In this document: positions 52,159 through 61,762 of the stretch, piece by piece | How positions within the stretch are numbered: position 1 is the stretch's first letter | Layout of the letters: every line of letters starts with the position of its first letter | Assembly: GCF_015140455.1 (NCBI RefSeq) | Contig: NZ_AP024094.1 | Location: 1,984,001-2,048,000, forward strand | DNA length: 64,000 nt | Origin: Jeongeupia sp. HS-3 | GTDB taxonomy: Bacteria; Pseudomonadota; Gammaproteobacteria; Burkholderiales; Chitinibacteraceae | Direction of reading: 5' to 3' | Translations under genes and position numbers: made by a program | The notes under the pieces: generated by a model | The model's input: only the letters and a program-made list of their open reading frames with translations | What the model was told of the DNA's origin: nothing | Databases searched by the model: none

Positions 52159-52923
52159 ATGTGCCAATTGCTGGGCATGAATTGCAACGTGCCGACCGAT
52201 ATCGTGTTTTCGTTTGAAGGTTTTCATCGTCGTGGCGGGCTGACCGACCATCATGCTGACGGCTGGGGCATCGCGTTCTTTGAAGATCGCGGCTGCCGGC
52301 TGTTTCTGGATTATCTGCCGTCGATCACCTCGCCGATCGCCGAGCTGGTTCGCGCCTACCCGATCAAGAGCCGCAATGTCATCGCACACATTCGCAAGGC
52401 GACGCAGGGCACGGTCAATCTCGCCAACACTCATCCGTTCCGGCGCGAGCTGTGGGGGCAGTACTGGATATTTGCCCACAACGGCAATCTGGACGGCCTG
52501 CCTTCGCTGGCGGGCAGCCGCTTTCAGCCGGTCGGCGACACCGATAGCGAACAGGCCTTCTGCTGGCTGCTCGATGCCTTGGCCCGGCGCTTTCCCTCCG
52601 CGCCAGCGCGCGATGAACTGTATGCGGCACTGAAACCGCTGGCGGACGAGCTTGCCAGTCGCGGCAGCTTCAACTTCCTGCTCTCCAACGGCGAGCTACT
52701 GTTCGCGCGCTGCGCGACCGATTTGCATTACATCATCCGCCGCGCGCCATTCTCGACCGCGCACCTTTCGGATGCCGATGTCAGCATCGACTTCTCGTCG
52801 GTCACGACGCCGGACGACAGGGTCGCGGTGATCGCGACGCAACCGCTGACCGACAACGAAACATGGATCAAGATGAAAAGCGGCCAACTGTTGATGTTCG
52901 TCGACGGCGAACCGGTCGCCTGA
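52159..52923 (+). CDS. Class II glutamine amidotransferase, YafJ-like
   Basis: 254 residues. The mature N-terminal cysteine nucleophile follows Met-1 (MCQLLGMNCNVPTDIVFSFE), with HHADGWGIAFF, HIRKATQGTVNLANTHPF and FAHNGNL as the glutaminase site. Such stand-alone glutaminase-like domains (YafJ) have an uncertain physiological substrate; some are gamma-glutamyl hydrolases. The ATG at 52159 has GGAG seven bases upstream and puts Cys at position 2. Confidence 0.9.
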   Translation: MCQLLGMNCNVPTDIVFSFEGFHRRGGLTDHHADGWGIAFFEDRGCRLFLDYLPSITSPIAELVRAYPIKSRNVIAHIRKATQGTVNLANTHPFRRELWGQYWIFAHNGNLDGLPSLAGSRFQPVGDTDSEQAFCWLLDALARRFPSAPARDELYAALKPLADELASRGSFNFLLSNGELLFARCATDLHYIIRRAPFSTAHLSDADVSIDFSSVTTPDDRVAVIATQPLTDNETWIKMKSGQLLMFVDGEPVA

Positions 52924-52940
52924 GCCAGCGGCAGCTGGCG

Positions 52941-54014
52941 CTAGTGCGATTGCAGGCGCAGCAAGGCGTAAAACGATGCGTCGAAGCCCTCATCACCCGG
53001 ATCGAGCTGGCGTAACTGCTGCGCCAGCTTGTCGGGTGACGACATCCCTGCGGCAAAACGGTCGCGAACCTTTTTCAGCGTCTGCGCCCGCGCGACCAGC
53101 TCGTCGCGCCGCCTTTCAACCCGGCGCCGCTGGCGCCGGTGTGCGCCCACCGAGAGGTTGAGCCACAGGATCAGCGGCAACGCCAGCAGCCAGCGCTCGC
53201 CAAACAGGGCGACGACGGCAACAAGGATCAACAGCAGATACCAAAGCTGATCGGCCATCTCCAGCTGCGGCAACCACACCGACAGACTCGGCCAGCGCGC
53301 CTTGAAAGTCGATGCGATCCAGGCATCGTCACCGGCCTCGCGCTTTTTGCGCACCAGCATCGCATCCAGTGCCAGCGTCGCATACCACTGGCTCACCACC
53401 TTGCAATGCAGCCACGGCGTCGCCAGGTAGAGATCAAGCTGCTGCTGGTAAAGCCGATGAAACGCATCGCTCGCCAACGGCGGCACATCTTCGCTGAAGG
53501 GCTGCGCTGCGGCACGCTGCACCAGCAGCGGCCAGCCGGCGATCTCAGCCAGCAGCCGTCGGCGCTCGGCCAGCAGCTCGGGGGCAATTGTCAGTTGCGG
53601 ATGATCGAGCCTCAGGTAGTGCCCGAGCAGGGCTTCGAGATCGGCAAAATCGGGCGCCTTTCCAGGTGCGGCAACCAGGGCGGCGCGCAGCCGCGCGACC
53701 TCGGCGCTCACCGCCGCGCCGATCGGCGCAGCCTCGGGCACCCAAGGCATGCGCACCAGCGCATCGGCCTTGAACAGGCTTTCGTCGTAATAACGGACAA
53801 AGGCGGCGTTGTAGCGCATCCGCTCTTCTTCGTCGCGCTGCTTGTCGCCGGAGACGAGCGGCGGCGTGGGCGGCTGGCGTTTCAGATCAACCAGAATGCG
53901 GTTGGCGTACGTTTCCAGCTCCGGCGCGATCCCGGCATGGGCGAATACCGGCTCCAACTCACGCCGGCGCGAGCGCCATTCCTCAAGCGCTTGCCAAATC
54001 GTCCAGTCGGTCAT
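52941..54014 (-). CDS. Membrane protein of unknown function
   Basis: 357 residues. A long soluble, helix-rich N-terminal part (MTDWTIWQALEEWRSRRREL) is followed by one or two hydrophobic segments at about 260-295 (LWYLLLILVAVVALFGERWLLALPLILWLNLS, given here only as location), then an arginine-rich coiled region and a short tail. No known family recognised. An ATG at 54014 is preferred; the frame runs upstream to 54101. It overlaps no neighbour; nitroreductase lies 16 bp upstream on the same strand. Confidence 0.68.
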   Translation of the reverse strand: MTDWTIWQALEEWRSRRRELEPVFAHAGIAPELETYANRILVDLKRQPPTPPLVSGDKQRDEEERMRYNAAFVRYYDESLFKADALVRMPWVPEAAPIGAAVSAEVARLRAALVAAPGKAPDFADLEALLGHYLRLDHPQLTIAPELLAERRRLLAEIAGWPLLVQRAAAQPFSEDVPPLASDAFHRLYQQQLDLYLATPWLHCKVVSQWYATLALDAMLVRKKREAGDDAWIASTFKARWPSLSVWLPQLEMADQLWYLLLILVAVVALFGERWLLALPLILWLNLSVGAHRRQRRRVERRRDELVARAQTLKKVRDRFAAGMSSPDKLAQQLRQLDPGDEGFDASFYALLRLQSH

Positions 54015-54030
54015 TGCGCGAACCGTGAGG

Positions 54031-54621
54031 TCAAACGATGCGGCATGCCGTCTCGAATGGCAGACGCGGATTGCGCGGGTGCAGTTTCTCGCGCACGCCA
54101 TAACCCAGATTGATCAGGAAGTTCGAGCGCCAGTTTGTGCCCTCGAAGAACGCGGCATCGACCACCGCGTTATCGAAACCGGACATCGGCCCGCAATCGA
54201 GCCCGAAGGCACGCGCCGCCAGCATCAGATACGCCCCCTGCAGGCTGCCGTTGCGCAGGCACGTCGCCTGAATCACCGCATCGTTGCCGGCAAACCAGCT
54301 CCTGGCATCGGCCTGCGGAAACAGCGCCGGCAGCTCGTCGTAAAAAGCCAGATCGTAGGCGACGATCACCGTCACCGGTGCGGCCATGGTCTTGTCGCGA
54401 TTGCCCTCGGATAGCGCGGGCTTGAGCTTCTCCTTGGACTCGGGCGAGCGAACGAATACAAAGCGCGCCGGCGAACTGTTGGCCGAGGTCGGACCAAACT
54501 TGAGCACGTCGTACAACGATTTCAGCGTTTCGTCGTCGATCTGGCGGTCGTCGAAGTAGCTGAACGTACGCGCCTCGCGGAAAAGCTGGTCCAGCACTGC
54601 GGCGTCGAGAACCTGGGACAT
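54031..54621 (-). CDS. Nitroreductase family protein (RutE/HadB-like)
   Basis: FMN-dependent reductase of 196 residues. [20 protein letters not shown] and [17 protein letters not shown] carry the flavin-binding signature of the RutE group (malonic semialdehyde reductase), and [17 protein letters not shown] is the conserved C-terminal flavin segment. No other rut genes are near, so the real substrate is open. ATG 54621 has AGGA at six bases; 54627 is the alternative. Its 5' end meets the 3' end of the polyphosphate phosphotransferase gene. Confidence 0.88.
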   Translation of the reverse strand: MSQVLDAAVLDQLFREARTFSYFDDRQIDDETLKSLYDVLKFGPTSANSSPARFVFVRSPESKEKLKPALSEGNRDKTMAAPVTVIVAYDLAFYDELPALFPQADARSWFAGNDAVIQATCLRNGSLQGAYLMLAARAFGLDCGPMSGFDNAVVDAAFFEGTNWRSNFLINLGYGVREKLHPRNPRLPFETACRIV

Positions 54622-54623
54622 GG

Positions 54624-56105
54624 TCATTCCTTGCGTTTCAGGCGCGCTTCAATCGCGTCGCACAGGGTTTCAAGAATGGTAACGCGGGCATGGTATTTGT
54701 TGTTGGCGCCGATCAAGTGCCACGGCGCGATCGCCGAACTGGTGCGATCGATCATGTCGCTGGCGGCGACGATGTAATCGTCCCAGCGATCGCGATTGCG
54801 CCAATCTTCATCGGTAATTTTGAAGTGTTTCCACTCGATCGATTCGCGCTCCTTGAAGCGGCGCAACTGCTCGTCGGAATCGATCGCCAGCCAGAATTTG
54901 ACCACGATGATATTGGCCGCGTCGAGCTGAGCTTCGAAGTCATTGATCTCGTTGTAGCCGCGCATCCAGTCGAACTGGCTGGCGAAGCCCTCGACCCGTT
55001 CGACCAGTACCCGGCCGTACCAGGAGCGGTCGAAGATCCGCACCTGACCATGCGGCGGCACATGGCGCCAGAAGCGCCACAGATACGGTTGGGCGCGCTC
55101 TTCGTCGGTTGGCGCGGCGATAGGCACAATGCCGTACTGGCGCACGTCAAGCGCAGCGGTGATGCGGCGGATGCTGCCACCCTTGCCGGCGGCATCCATG
55201 CCCTCGAACACGGTGATGACGCCCATTTTCTTGAAGCCGCGCTTGCGCGTCAGCTGGTTGAGCCGCCCCTGCGCCTCGGCCAGACGCCGCTCGTAGTCTT
55301 GCTTGCCGAGTTTATGATTGAGCTCAAGCTTGTCGAGCAAACGCACCCCATCGACCGATGGCAGCAGCGGCGCAGCATCGCCATAAGGCTGGAACTGTTT
55401 GTCGAAGCGCGCATTCAGCGCGTCGAGCAGTTGCTGGCCGACCGAAATCGCGCGGTAATTGGCATCATTGCCCTCGACCACCCGCCACGGCGCAAACGCA
55501 AGGTTCGTTCCCTGCAGCATCTGCTGGCACGCATCGAGGATCTGATCGTAGTTTTTCAGGAACCAGCGATCCTCATCGCAGACGCGCCAAGCGGTCAGCG
55601 GATCGGATTCGAGCTGCTTAAGGCGTTTTTTCAAATCAGCCTTGGGCAGGTGCAGCCAGAACTTCATCAGCAACACCCCCTCGGACGCGAGCATGCGCTC
55701 GAAGCGGGTGAGCTGTTCGATTTCGTGCTCGAAATCGGCCTGACACTCACCACGCAAAGCATCCCACACCGGGCCGTGATACCAGCCACCAAAGAAGATC
55801 GCGGAGCTGCCCTTGGGCGGTAGCGCACGCCAATAGCGCCACAGTGGTGGACGATCGGCCTCTTCATCGGTCGGCTCGCCAAAGGCGTGGCTGGCGATAT
55901 GCCGCGGATCCATCCATTCGTTCAGGAGGCTGGCGATTTCGCCACGTCCACCGGTCGGCACCCCCGCCAGCAGGATCACCACAGGGAAATCGCCCAGTTG
56001 CTTGAGCTTGAACTGCGCCGCCAGCAGCGCCTGGCGCAACACCCCTTCACGCTGGCGGTAATCCTCCTTGCCGATCTTGTGTCCCAGCGTTGCCGAATCG
56101 AACAT
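54624..56105 (-). CDS. pap: Polyphosphate:AMP phosphotransferase (two PPK2 domains)
   Basis: Transfers phosphate from polyphosphate to AMP to make ADP. 493 residues, as in the Pseudomonas and Acinetobacter type. Two PPK2 domains in tandem: the first (about 20-250) has the altered loop [10 protein letters not shown], the second (about 265-490) a full Walker [12 protein letters not shown] and the lid [16 protein letters not shown]. This division, with an intact C-terminal catalytic domain, is typical for the family. AAGGAG six bases before the ATG at 56105. Confidence 0.95.
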   Translation of the reverse strand: MFDSATLGHKIGKEDYRQREGVLRQALLAAQFKLKQLGDFPVVILLAGVPTGGRGEIASLLNEWMDPRHIASHAFGEPTDEEADRPPLWRYWRALPPKGSSAIFFGGWYHGPVWDALRGECQADFEHEIEQLTRFERMLASEGVLLMKFWLHLPKADLKKRLKQLESDPLTAWRVCDEDRWFLKNYDQILDACQQMLQGTNLAFAPWRVVEGNDANYRAISVGQQLLDALNARFDKQFQPYGDAAPLLPSVDGVRLLDKLELNHKLGKQDYERRLAEAQGRLNQLTRKRGFKKMGVITVFEGMDAAGKGGSIRRITAALDVRQYGIVPIAAPTDEERAQPYLWRFWRHVPPHGQVRIFDRSWYGRVLVERVEGFASQFDWMRGYNEINDFEAQLDAANIIVVKFWLAIDSDEQLRRFKERESIEWKHFKITDEDWRNRDRWDDYIVAASDMIDRTSSAIAPWHLIGANNKYHARVTILETLCDAIEARLKRKE

Positions 56106-56188
56106 ACCGTGCTCCTTGTTGATCTTGTGCGCCATTATCAGGTCGAATCGCGCCAGCAGGACAAGCAGCGCATGCTGCCGGCAAAGAA

Positions 56189-56214
56189 AAAGGGAAGCGC
56201 ATGCGCTCCCCTTT
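56189..56214 (-). terminator. Terminator after erpA
   Basis: On the minus strand GGGAGCGC-AT-GCGCTTCCC followed by TTTTTC, about 20 bp past the erpA stop. Confidence 0.85.
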
Positions 56215-56234
56215 AGCTGTTGGGCCGAACCGGA

Positions 56235-56588
56235 TCAGACCGAGAACGACGAACCGCAACCGCAAGTCGATTGTGCATTCGGGTTCTTGATCGTGAACTG
56301 CGAACCCTCGAGGCTGTCGACATAGTCGATTTCAGCGCCGACGAGGTACTGGTAGCTCATCGGATCGACCAGCAGCGTGACGCCGGCTTTGTTGACTTCG
56401 GTGTCGTCGTCATTGACGATTTCGTCGAAGGTGAAGCCGTACTGGAAGCCCGAACAGCCGCCGCCGGTCACGAAAACGCGCAGCTTGAGGTCGGGATTGC
56501 CTTCCTCGGCGATCAGCTCGGCCACCTTGCCTGCAGCTGCATCGGTAAACAGGAACGGGCTGGGCATCTCGGTAGTTGCGGTGGTCAT
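56235..56588 (-). CDS. erpA: Iron-sulfur cluster insertion protein ErpA
   Basis: A-type carrier of 117 residues that delivers iron-sulfur clusters to essential enzymes. The three cluster cysteines are in [13 protein letters not shown] and [14 protein letters not shown] at 56588 gives [14 protein letters not shown]; the short extension to 56621 is not conserved. Standing next to the bactofilin and argC genes as in related betaproteobacteria. Confidence 0.96.
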   Translation of the reverse strand: MTTATTEMPSPFLFTDAAAGKVAELIAEEGNPDLKLRVFVTGGGCSGFQYGFTFDEIVNDDDTEVNKAGVTLLVDPMSYQYLVGAEIDYVDSLEGSQFTIKNPNAQSTCGCGSSFSV

Positions 56589-56652
56589 CGCATACTCCAC
56601 AATTAATAGTTGACTAAACAAGTAGGATTATCGCGCCGACCCCGGCATCGGG

Positions 56653-57051
56653 TCAATCGGTGCTCGCTGGCACTTCTTCCGGTGTGATCATCCGCGCGCC
56701 TTCCAGCGGAATCAGCCGGCCTTCGATCACCGCGCCCGGGTGCATTTCCAGCGTTTTATAAGTGAGATCGCCGCGCACGCGCGCCTTGGGCTGCAGCTCA
56801 ACATAGTGGCTCACCTCGATCGGCCCGGCAATTTCACCATTGAGGATCAAATGGGTTGCGCGCACGCCGCCCTCGATTCGGGCTTTTTCGGAAACCACCA
56901 GCGTACCGTGCTGCGCATCGAGCGCGATCACATTGCCGGCAATCGTACCGTCAACGCGCAAACCACCGGCAAAACGCAGTTCGCCGTCGAATTGCGTGCC
57001 ATGGCCGATCAGGCTGTCGATCCGCTGACTGCCTTTCTTTTTCTTGAACAT
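56653..57051 (-). CDS. Bactofilin (polymer-forming cytoskeletal protein)
   Basis: 132 residues. A basic tail (MFKKKKGSQRIDSLIGHG) precedes a right-handed beta-helix domain (GELRFAGGLRVDGTIAGNVI, KARIEGGVRATHLILNGEIA, RVRGDLTYKTLEM) and a short acidic end. Bactofilins assemble nucleotide-free filaments and help position envelope enzymes. GGGGAG five bases before the ATG at 57051; it overlaps the upstream stop (TGATG), so coupled to the coiled-coil gene. Confidence 0.93.
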   Translation of the reverse strand: MFKKKKGSQRIDSLIGHGTQFDGELRFAGGLRVDGTIAGNVIALDAQHGTLVVSEKARIEGGVRATHLILNGEIAGPIEVSHYVELQPKARVRGDLTYKTLEMHPGAVIEGRLIPLEGARMITPEEVPASTD

Positions 57052-57770
57052 CACAACTCCCCTTGCTGATTATTGCAGCTCGCGAGCGGCTGCTTGTCTT
57101 TTTCGCTAACGAGTTTCAGCTCGATACGCTCTACCTTGGCCGCAACCGGCAAGGTCAACTCGCCTTCGGTGCTACCGTAATGGCGAAACGCCAGCGGCGT
57201 CGCAGCCAGATCAAGCCGGCGTCGCGTACTGCCTTCCCGTAGCGTGGCGCTTGGCAGCAGCTGACCGGCAAATGCGGCATCGCGCCCAGCCCCCTGCGTC
57301 GCCAACACCCGCCAGCGCCAGCGGCCCTCGCCAACCGGCTCGAAGTCACAGCGCACCAGCTCGACCGGCCGGTTACGCTCATTGCGCGTCAACAAGGTCT
57401 CGAAAAATGCCAGCCGTTGTTGCTGCCCGGCCAGTTGCTGCTGCGCGTCGGCCAACTGGGCGGCCAAGGCCTTGCGTGCCGCCTCGCTGACTTCAAAGCG
57501 CTGCTGCGCCGCCACTGACTGTGCCGCCAGCGAATCGCGCTGCGACTGCCCCGCCGCATTCGCGACGATCTTGTCCTGCCATTGCTGCCTTGCCAGCTCT
57601 CGCGCCTGGCGGCCGCCAAACCAGTCGCCAGCCACGAAAGCCAGCGCGAGCGCACTCAAGCACACCAGCACGCGCCACGCCCGGCCACGCCAACCGAGCG
57701 CCGGCCGTAGGGTGAGCGGCGTCGCCGTCAGCCGGGCCCGCTGCAAACGGTACAGACGCCTGAGCGGCAT
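57051..57770 (-). CDS. Membrane-anchored coiled-coil protein, bactofilin-associated (DUF6776-like)
   Basis: 239 residues: basic N-terminus, a TM helix at about 33-52 (VLVCLSALALAFVAGDWFGG), an Ala/Gln-rich coiled coil (about 55-125; LAAQLADAQQQLAGQQQRLA), then a beta-rich periplasmic end. Coupled to the bactofilin gene by an overlapping stop/start, and six bases downstream of argC. The pair is likely a membrane-coupled scaffold; function unproven. Confidence 0.78.
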   Translation of the reverse strand: MPLRRLYRLQRARLTATPLTLRPALGWRGRAWRVLVCLSALALAFVAGDWFGGRQARELARQQWQDKIVANAAGQSQRDSLAAQSVAAQQRFEVSEAARKALAAQLADAQQQLAGQQQRLAFFETLLTRNERNRPVELVRCDFEPVGEGRWRWRVLATQGAGRDAAFAGQLLPSATLREGSTRRRLDLAATPLAFRHYGSTEGELTLPVAAKVERIELKLVSEKDKQPLASCNNQQGEL

Positions 57771-57776
57771 CGGCGC

Positions 57777-58820
57777 TTAAGGCAGCAAAGGAACGACGTC
57801 CAGGCCCTGCGTTTCCGGCAGGCCGAACATCAGATTCATCACTTGTACCGCCTGCCCCGACGCACCCTTGACCAGATTGTCTTCAACGACAAGGATCACC
57901 AGCAGATCGCCATTACCCGGACGGTGCACGGCGATGCGGGCGATGTTTGAGCCGCGTACCGAGCGCGTTTCCGGGCAGCTGCCCGCCGGCATCACATCGA
58001 CGAAAGGCTCGCCGGCGTAGCGGTCTTCAAACAGCTGCTGGAAATCGGTATCGCGCCCTTCGGGCTTGATGCGCGCGTAGATGGTTGAATGGATGCCGCG
58101 AATCATCGGCGTCAGATGCGGCACGAAGGTCAGTGATACCGGCGCACCGTGAATCGCACTCAGGCCTTGATTGATTTCCGGCGAGTGACGATGCCCCTTG
58201 ACGGCGTAGGCCTTGAAGTTGTCGCTGGACTCGGCAAACAAGGTACCGACCTCGGCCTTGCGACCGGCGCCGGACACGCCGGATTTGCAGTCGGCGATCA
58301 GCGTATCGGCCTCGATCAGCTGCTGGCCACCTTCGAGCAGCGGCAACAGCCCGAGCTGCACCGACGTCGGGTAACAGCCGGCCATGCCGATCAGCCTTGC
58401 AGCCTTGATCGCATCGCGATTGACCTCGGCCAGACCGTAGACCGCCTCGTCGAGCAGATCGGTGCAGCTGTGTTCCATCGCGTACCACTTGGCAAACTCG
58501 GCCGGATCCTTGAGGCGGAAATCGGCGGCGAGGTCAATCACCTTGACGCCGGCATCAAGCAGCTCGCGCGCCTGCGCCATTGCCACGCCATGCGGCGTGG
58601 CGAAGAACACCACATCGCAGCCCTTGAGATTAGCCTCTTCCGGGGTCGAGAACGCCACGTCGACACGGCCGCGCAGGCTCGGGAACATTTCGGCAACCTG
58701 CATGCCGGCTTCCTTGCGCGATGTCACCGCTTCGATACGCGCGCCGGCATGCCCTGCCAGCAAGCGCAACAACTCGACTCCGGTGTAGCCCGTACCGCCG
58801 ACAATCCCGACCTTGACCAT
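57777..58820 (-). CDS. argC: N-acetyl-gamma-glutamyl-phosphate reductase
   Basis: Third step of arginine synthesis. 347 residues from the ATG at 58820, with AAGGAG at six bases. NAD(P)-binding [17 protein letters not shown], catalytic cysteine in [17 protein letters not shown], and [11 protein letters not shown] near the C-terminal part. The other arg genes are not in the window. Confidence 0.96.
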   Translation of the reverse strand: MVKVGIVGGTGYTGVELLRLLAGHAGARIEAVTSRKEAGMQVAEMFPSLRGRVDVAFSTPEEANLKGCDVVFFATPHGVAMAQARELLDAGVKVIDLAADFRLKDPAEFAKWYAMEHSCTDLLDEAVYGLAEVNRDAIKAARLIGMAGCYPTSVQLGLLPLLEGGQQLIEADTLIADCKSGVSGAGRKAEVGTLFAESSDNFKAYAVKGHRHSPEINQGLSAIHGAPVSLTFVPHLTPMIRGIHSTIYARIKPEGRDTDFQQLFEDRYAGEPFVDVMPAGSCPETRSVRGSNIARIAVHRPGNGDLLVILVVEDNLVKGASGQAVQVMNLMFGLPETQGLDVVPLLP

Positions 58821-58852
58821 CTCGCACTCCTTGTAAGCAATGCTCGCGATCA

Positions 58853-58885
58853 TAAAACAAAAGCCGCCCTGATGGGCGGCTCTCG
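58853..58885 (-). terminator. Second terminator after rpsI
   Basis: On the minus strand AGCCGCCC-ATCA-GGGCGGCT followed by TTTGTTTT. It sits between the rpsI operon and argC. Confidence 0.85.
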
Positions 58886-58909
58886 TCTGGCCTCAGACGC
58901 CAGAAACGA

Positions 58910-58934
58910 CAAAGCCGCCCAAAGGCGGCCTTGC
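58910..58934 (-). terminator. First terminator after rpsI
   Basis: On the minus strand GCCGCC-TTTG-GGCGGC followed by TTTG, about 20 bp after the rpsI stop. Tandem with the next hairpin. Confidence 0.75.
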
Positions 58935-58954
58935 TGGTGCAGACAAGCTCGAAA

Positions 58955-59347
58955 TTAACGCTTCGAGAATTGCTTGCGACGGCGGGCTTTGTGGAAGCCA
59001 ACCTTCTTACGTTCGACTTCACGTGCATCGCGGGTAACGAGACCTGCAGCCTTCAATGCCGGCTTCAGTTCTGCGTTGTAATCGATCAGAGCGCGAGTCA
59101 CGCCGTGACGAACCGCACCGGCCTGACCGGTTTCACCGCCACCGTTGACGTTGACAAGAATGTCGAACGCTTCGAGGTTTTCGGTGAGGGTCAAAGGCTG
59201 ACGAACGATCATGCGGCTGGTTTCGCGGCTGAAATACTGATCAACCGGCTTGCCATTGACGACGATGTTGCCCGAGCCCTTGGCCAGGAACACGCGGGCA
59301 ACGGCGCTCTTGCGGCGACCGGTACCGTAGTTGTACTTACCTACCAT
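58955..59347 (-). CDS. rpsI: 30S ribosomal protein S9
   Basis: 130 residues, standard length. [20 protein letters not shown] at the start and the C-terminal tail [14 protein letters not shown], which reaches to the P-site tRNA, are both conserved. Second gene of the rplM-rpsI operon. Confidence 0.99.
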   Translation of the reverse strand: MVGKYNYGTGRRKSAVARVFLAKGSGNIVVNGKPVDQYFSRETSRMIVRQPLTLTENLEAFDILVNVNGGGETGQAGAVRHGVTRALIDYNAELKPALKAAGLVTRDAREVERKKVGFHKARRRKQFSKR

Positions 59348-59369
59348 TTTGCTATTCCTTGTTCAGGGC

Positions 59370-59798
59370 TCAGACTTCAAGCGCTTTAGGCTGCTGCGCG
59401 GTATGAGGATGCTCATTACCGGCATACACCTTCATCTTCTTGAGCATTGCGTAGCCCAGAGGGCCCTTCGGCAACATGCCCTTGACGGCTTTTTCCAGCA
59501 CACGGCCTGGGAATTTATCTTGCATTTCGGCGAAGGTGCGCTGATAGATACCGCCCGGATGACCGGTGTGACGGTAATAAATCTTCGATTGTGCTTTGTC
59601 GCCGGTCACTCGCAGCTTATCTGCGTTCACCACAACGATGTAGTCGCCGCAATCGACGTGCGGGGTGTATTCGGCTTTGTGTTTGCCGCGCAAACGCTTG
59701 GCAATTTCAGCCGCAAGGCGACCCAGCACTTTGTCAGTGGCATCAACAACGAGCCACTCGCGCTTCACCTCGTGCGGCTTGGCAGAGAAGGTTTTCAT
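59370..59798 (-). CDS. rplM: 50S ribosomal protein L13
   Basis: 142 residues, standard length. Start [20 protein letters not shown], then [20 protein letters not shown] and [12 protein letters not shown] at the end. First gene of the operon with rpsI 22 bp downstream. Confidence 0.99.
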   Translation of the reverse strand: MKTFSAKPHEVKREWLVVDATDKVLGRLAAEIAKRLRGKHKAEYTPHVDCGDYIVVVNADKLRVTGDKAQSKIYYRHTGHPGGIYQRTFAEMQDKFPGRVLEKAVKGMLPKGPLGYAMLKKMKVYAGNEHPHTAQQPKALEV

Positions 59799-60137
59799 GA
59801 CTGCTTAGTCCACGTTACGAATTCGAGAAAGTCGCAGATTTTATCCCCCTAAGAAAGAACATGTCAAATCTAGCGAGAGGAACCCACCAAAAAAAACGCA
59901 ACCCGTGAGGATTGCGCATGAATTCCACCAAAAAATGGAGGATGGAGGAGACAACGCCGGGCAAGCCCGACGCCGAAACCCATTTTTGCATGCTGGCTTC
60001 ATGCAAACAAGGCACAAGAGCGTCAAAAATGCCATTCGACTGATCAGGTAAAACCCCTAAAAGCTGCGTCAGATCAAGCTTCTCTCTACAATTGCCGCCT
60101 TGATTCGATAACAAGCGGCTCGCGTGAAAAGGAAGTC
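59799..60137 (-). promoter_or_regulatory. Leader and promoter region of rplM-rpsI
   Basis: 339 bp without a gene. It holds a perfect hairpin TTTGCATG-CTGGCTT-CATGCAAA (59985-60007) and a GC-rich GGCGTCGGGC/GCCCGGCG dyad (about 59955-59975), both upstream of the L13 gene on the minus strand. L13 operons are autoregulated in several bacteria through leader RNA, so these may be part of one. The rest also carries the promoter of the OsmC gene in the other direction. Confidence 0.45.
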
Positions 60138-60557
60138 ATGAAAGTACGTCTGAAGTGGGTGGAAGCGGTCAGTTTTCTGGCGCAGTCGGAGTCCGGGCAC
60201 GCGGTCTTGATGGATGGTCCACCCGAAGGCGGTGGTCGCAATCTTGGGCCACGGCCGATGGAAATGCTCCTGATGGGCATGACCGGCTGCTCGACCTACG
60301 ATGTGATTCATATTCTCAAGAAGGGCCGTGCCGATGTGCGCGACTGCGTGGTCGAGGTCGATGCCGACCGCGCCGAGGTCGACCCCAAGGTGTTCACCAA
60401 GATCCACCTGTACTTTATCGTCACCGGCCGCTCGCTCAAGCCCGAGCAGGTCGAGCGGGCGATCAAGCTCTCGGCCGAGAAATACTGCTCGGCATCGATC
60501 ATGCTCGGCCAGATGGCCGAAATCACCCACGATTTTAAGATCATCGAAGCCGACTGA
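60138..60557 (+). CDS. OsmC family protein (YhfA-like)
   Basis: 139-residue OsmC-fold protein distinct from the one at 30247. MKVRLKWVEAVSFLAQSESG, PEGGGRNLGPRPMEMLLMGM and TGCSTYDVIHILKK carry the first conserved cysteine; the second is in KYCSASIMLGQMAEITHDF, as in the YhfA subgroup. Function unknown beyond thiol redox chemistry. Starts with AAGGAAG upstream. Confidence 0.9.
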   Translation: MKVRLKWVEAVSFLAQSESGHAVLMDGPPEGGGRNLGPRPMEMLLMGMTGCSTYDVIHILKKGRADVRDCVVEVDADRAEVDPKVFTKIHLYFIVTGRSLKPEQVERAIKLSAEKYCSASIMLGQMAEITHDFKIIEAD

Positions 60558-60570
60558 TACGGCCATCATC

Positions 60571-60738
60571 GCCAATAAAAAGGCTATGTATCCGCTAACT
60601 GTTGTGGATCACTGCGCTACGCCTGCTAGCCCAAGCAACAAGCCGTATTCCAGCGTGCCGTTGGCGTCACTGGTATCGCAAGGGTTCACGCCACTTACGT
60701 GAGGTTGCAACAGTTAACGTCGACAGAGCCAATAAAAA
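60571..60738. repeat. Possible miniature element remnant
   Basis: Inverted ends CGCTAACTGTTG (60593-60604) and CAACAGTTAACG (60708-60719) with one mismatch, flanked by direct repeats GCCAATAAAAA (60571-60581 and 60728-60738). No gene inside. Could be a degenerate small mobile element. Confidence 0.4.
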
Positions 60739-60760
60739 AGCCGCCTCAGGGCGGCTTTTT
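60733..60760. terminator. Bidirectional terminator between OsmC and focA
   Basis: AAAAAAGCCGCC-TCA-GGGCGGCTTTTT, with flanking A and T runs, serves both convergent genes. Confidence 0.9.
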
Positions 60761-60777
60761 GCATGCTGCATATCGAG

Positions 60778-61662
60778 TCACTTCATCGTATCGGGTACGC
60801 CGCACTGCTCCTTGTCCGCGTCAGTCACGCGTCGCTGGCGGCCAAAACGCGGTGCATTCTGTTCGCCGTAGATCAGCGTATACGGCAGGCCGATTACCAG
60901 CGCGCCACCGACGATATTGCCCAAGGTTGCCGGAATCAGGTTGGAGACGATGAAGTGCCCCCAGCTCACATCCAGCCCCCCCAGCATCGCCGCCGGAATG
61001 ATGAACATATTGGCGATGCTGTGCTCCATGCCGAGGGTGACGAAGGCCATCACCGGGAACCAGATGCCCAACACTCGCCCGAAGGTGTCCTTGGCCGAGT
61101 AGCCCTGCATGGTGGCGACGCAAACCAGCACATTGGCGAGCACGCCCTTCATAAAGGTCATCATGAATGGATGCGAGGTTTTGCCCTGCGCGATACCGAT
61201 CAGGTAAGCGGTCGCCGGATCGCCGGGCGTGATCAGATGGGTCAGGTAGACCAGGAAGTACGCCGCGCCGACCGCACCGATAAAGTTGCCGAAATATGAA
61301 ATCCCCCAGAAGCGCAGCATTTCACCGACACCGAGTTCGCCCCGCAATACGGCCGAGGCGCCGAGAGCGCAATTGGAGGTAAACAGGTCGGCGCCGGTCA
61401 GCGTGACCGCGATAAAGCCGAGCGGGAACAGCGCGCCGAAGATGAACTTCACCAGGCCCGGGTTGCTGACCGCCAGACCGGTACAACCGCCGGCGACGAT
61501 CACAGCCAGAATGGTACCGATGCCGATGAACATGCCGCCAAGCACAGCGATGCCGAGCAATCGCCCGGGATGCAATCGGGCCTTCTCGGCACCGGCATGG
61601 GCAATGTAGCCGACGATTTCGGCAGGGGAACGAAGTGTGGAGGACGAAGGAGAGGAAGACAT
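60778..61662 (-). CDS. focA: Formate/nitrite transporter family protein
   Basis: Inner-membrane pentameric channel of 294 residues with six TM segments. The FNT signatures are visible: ADLFTSNCALG (TM2 break), YFGNFIGAVGAAYFL, GVLANVLVCVATMQ and GMEHSIANMF. FocA and NirC cannot be told apart by eye; no pfl gene is adjacent. ATG 61662 (MSSSPSSSTLRSP) chosen. An FNR-like box lies about 100 bp upstream. Confidence 0.9.
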   Translation of the reverse strand: MSSSPSSSTLRSPAEIVGYIAHAGAEKARLHPGRLLGIAVLGGMFIGIGTILAVIVAGGCTGLAVSNPGLVKFIFGALFPLGFIAVTLTGADLFTSNCALGASAVLRGELGVGEMLRFWGISYFGNFIGAVGAAYFLVYLTHLITPGDPATAYLIGIAQGKTSHPFMMTFMKGVLANVLVCVATMQGYSAKDTFGRVLGIWFPVMAFVTLGMEHSIANMFIIPAAMLGGLDVSWGHFIVSNLIPATLGNIVGGALVIGLPYTLIYGEQNAPRFGRQRRVTDADKEQCGVPDTMK

Positions 61663-61762
61663 GGCGCGCCTGTAGCAATAAAACATGACGTCTAGTTATA
61701 CGCCGCGCACATCATGTAGTTTTGGTACAAGTTCCGAACAAAGCAGACAACAATCGGCGAAG

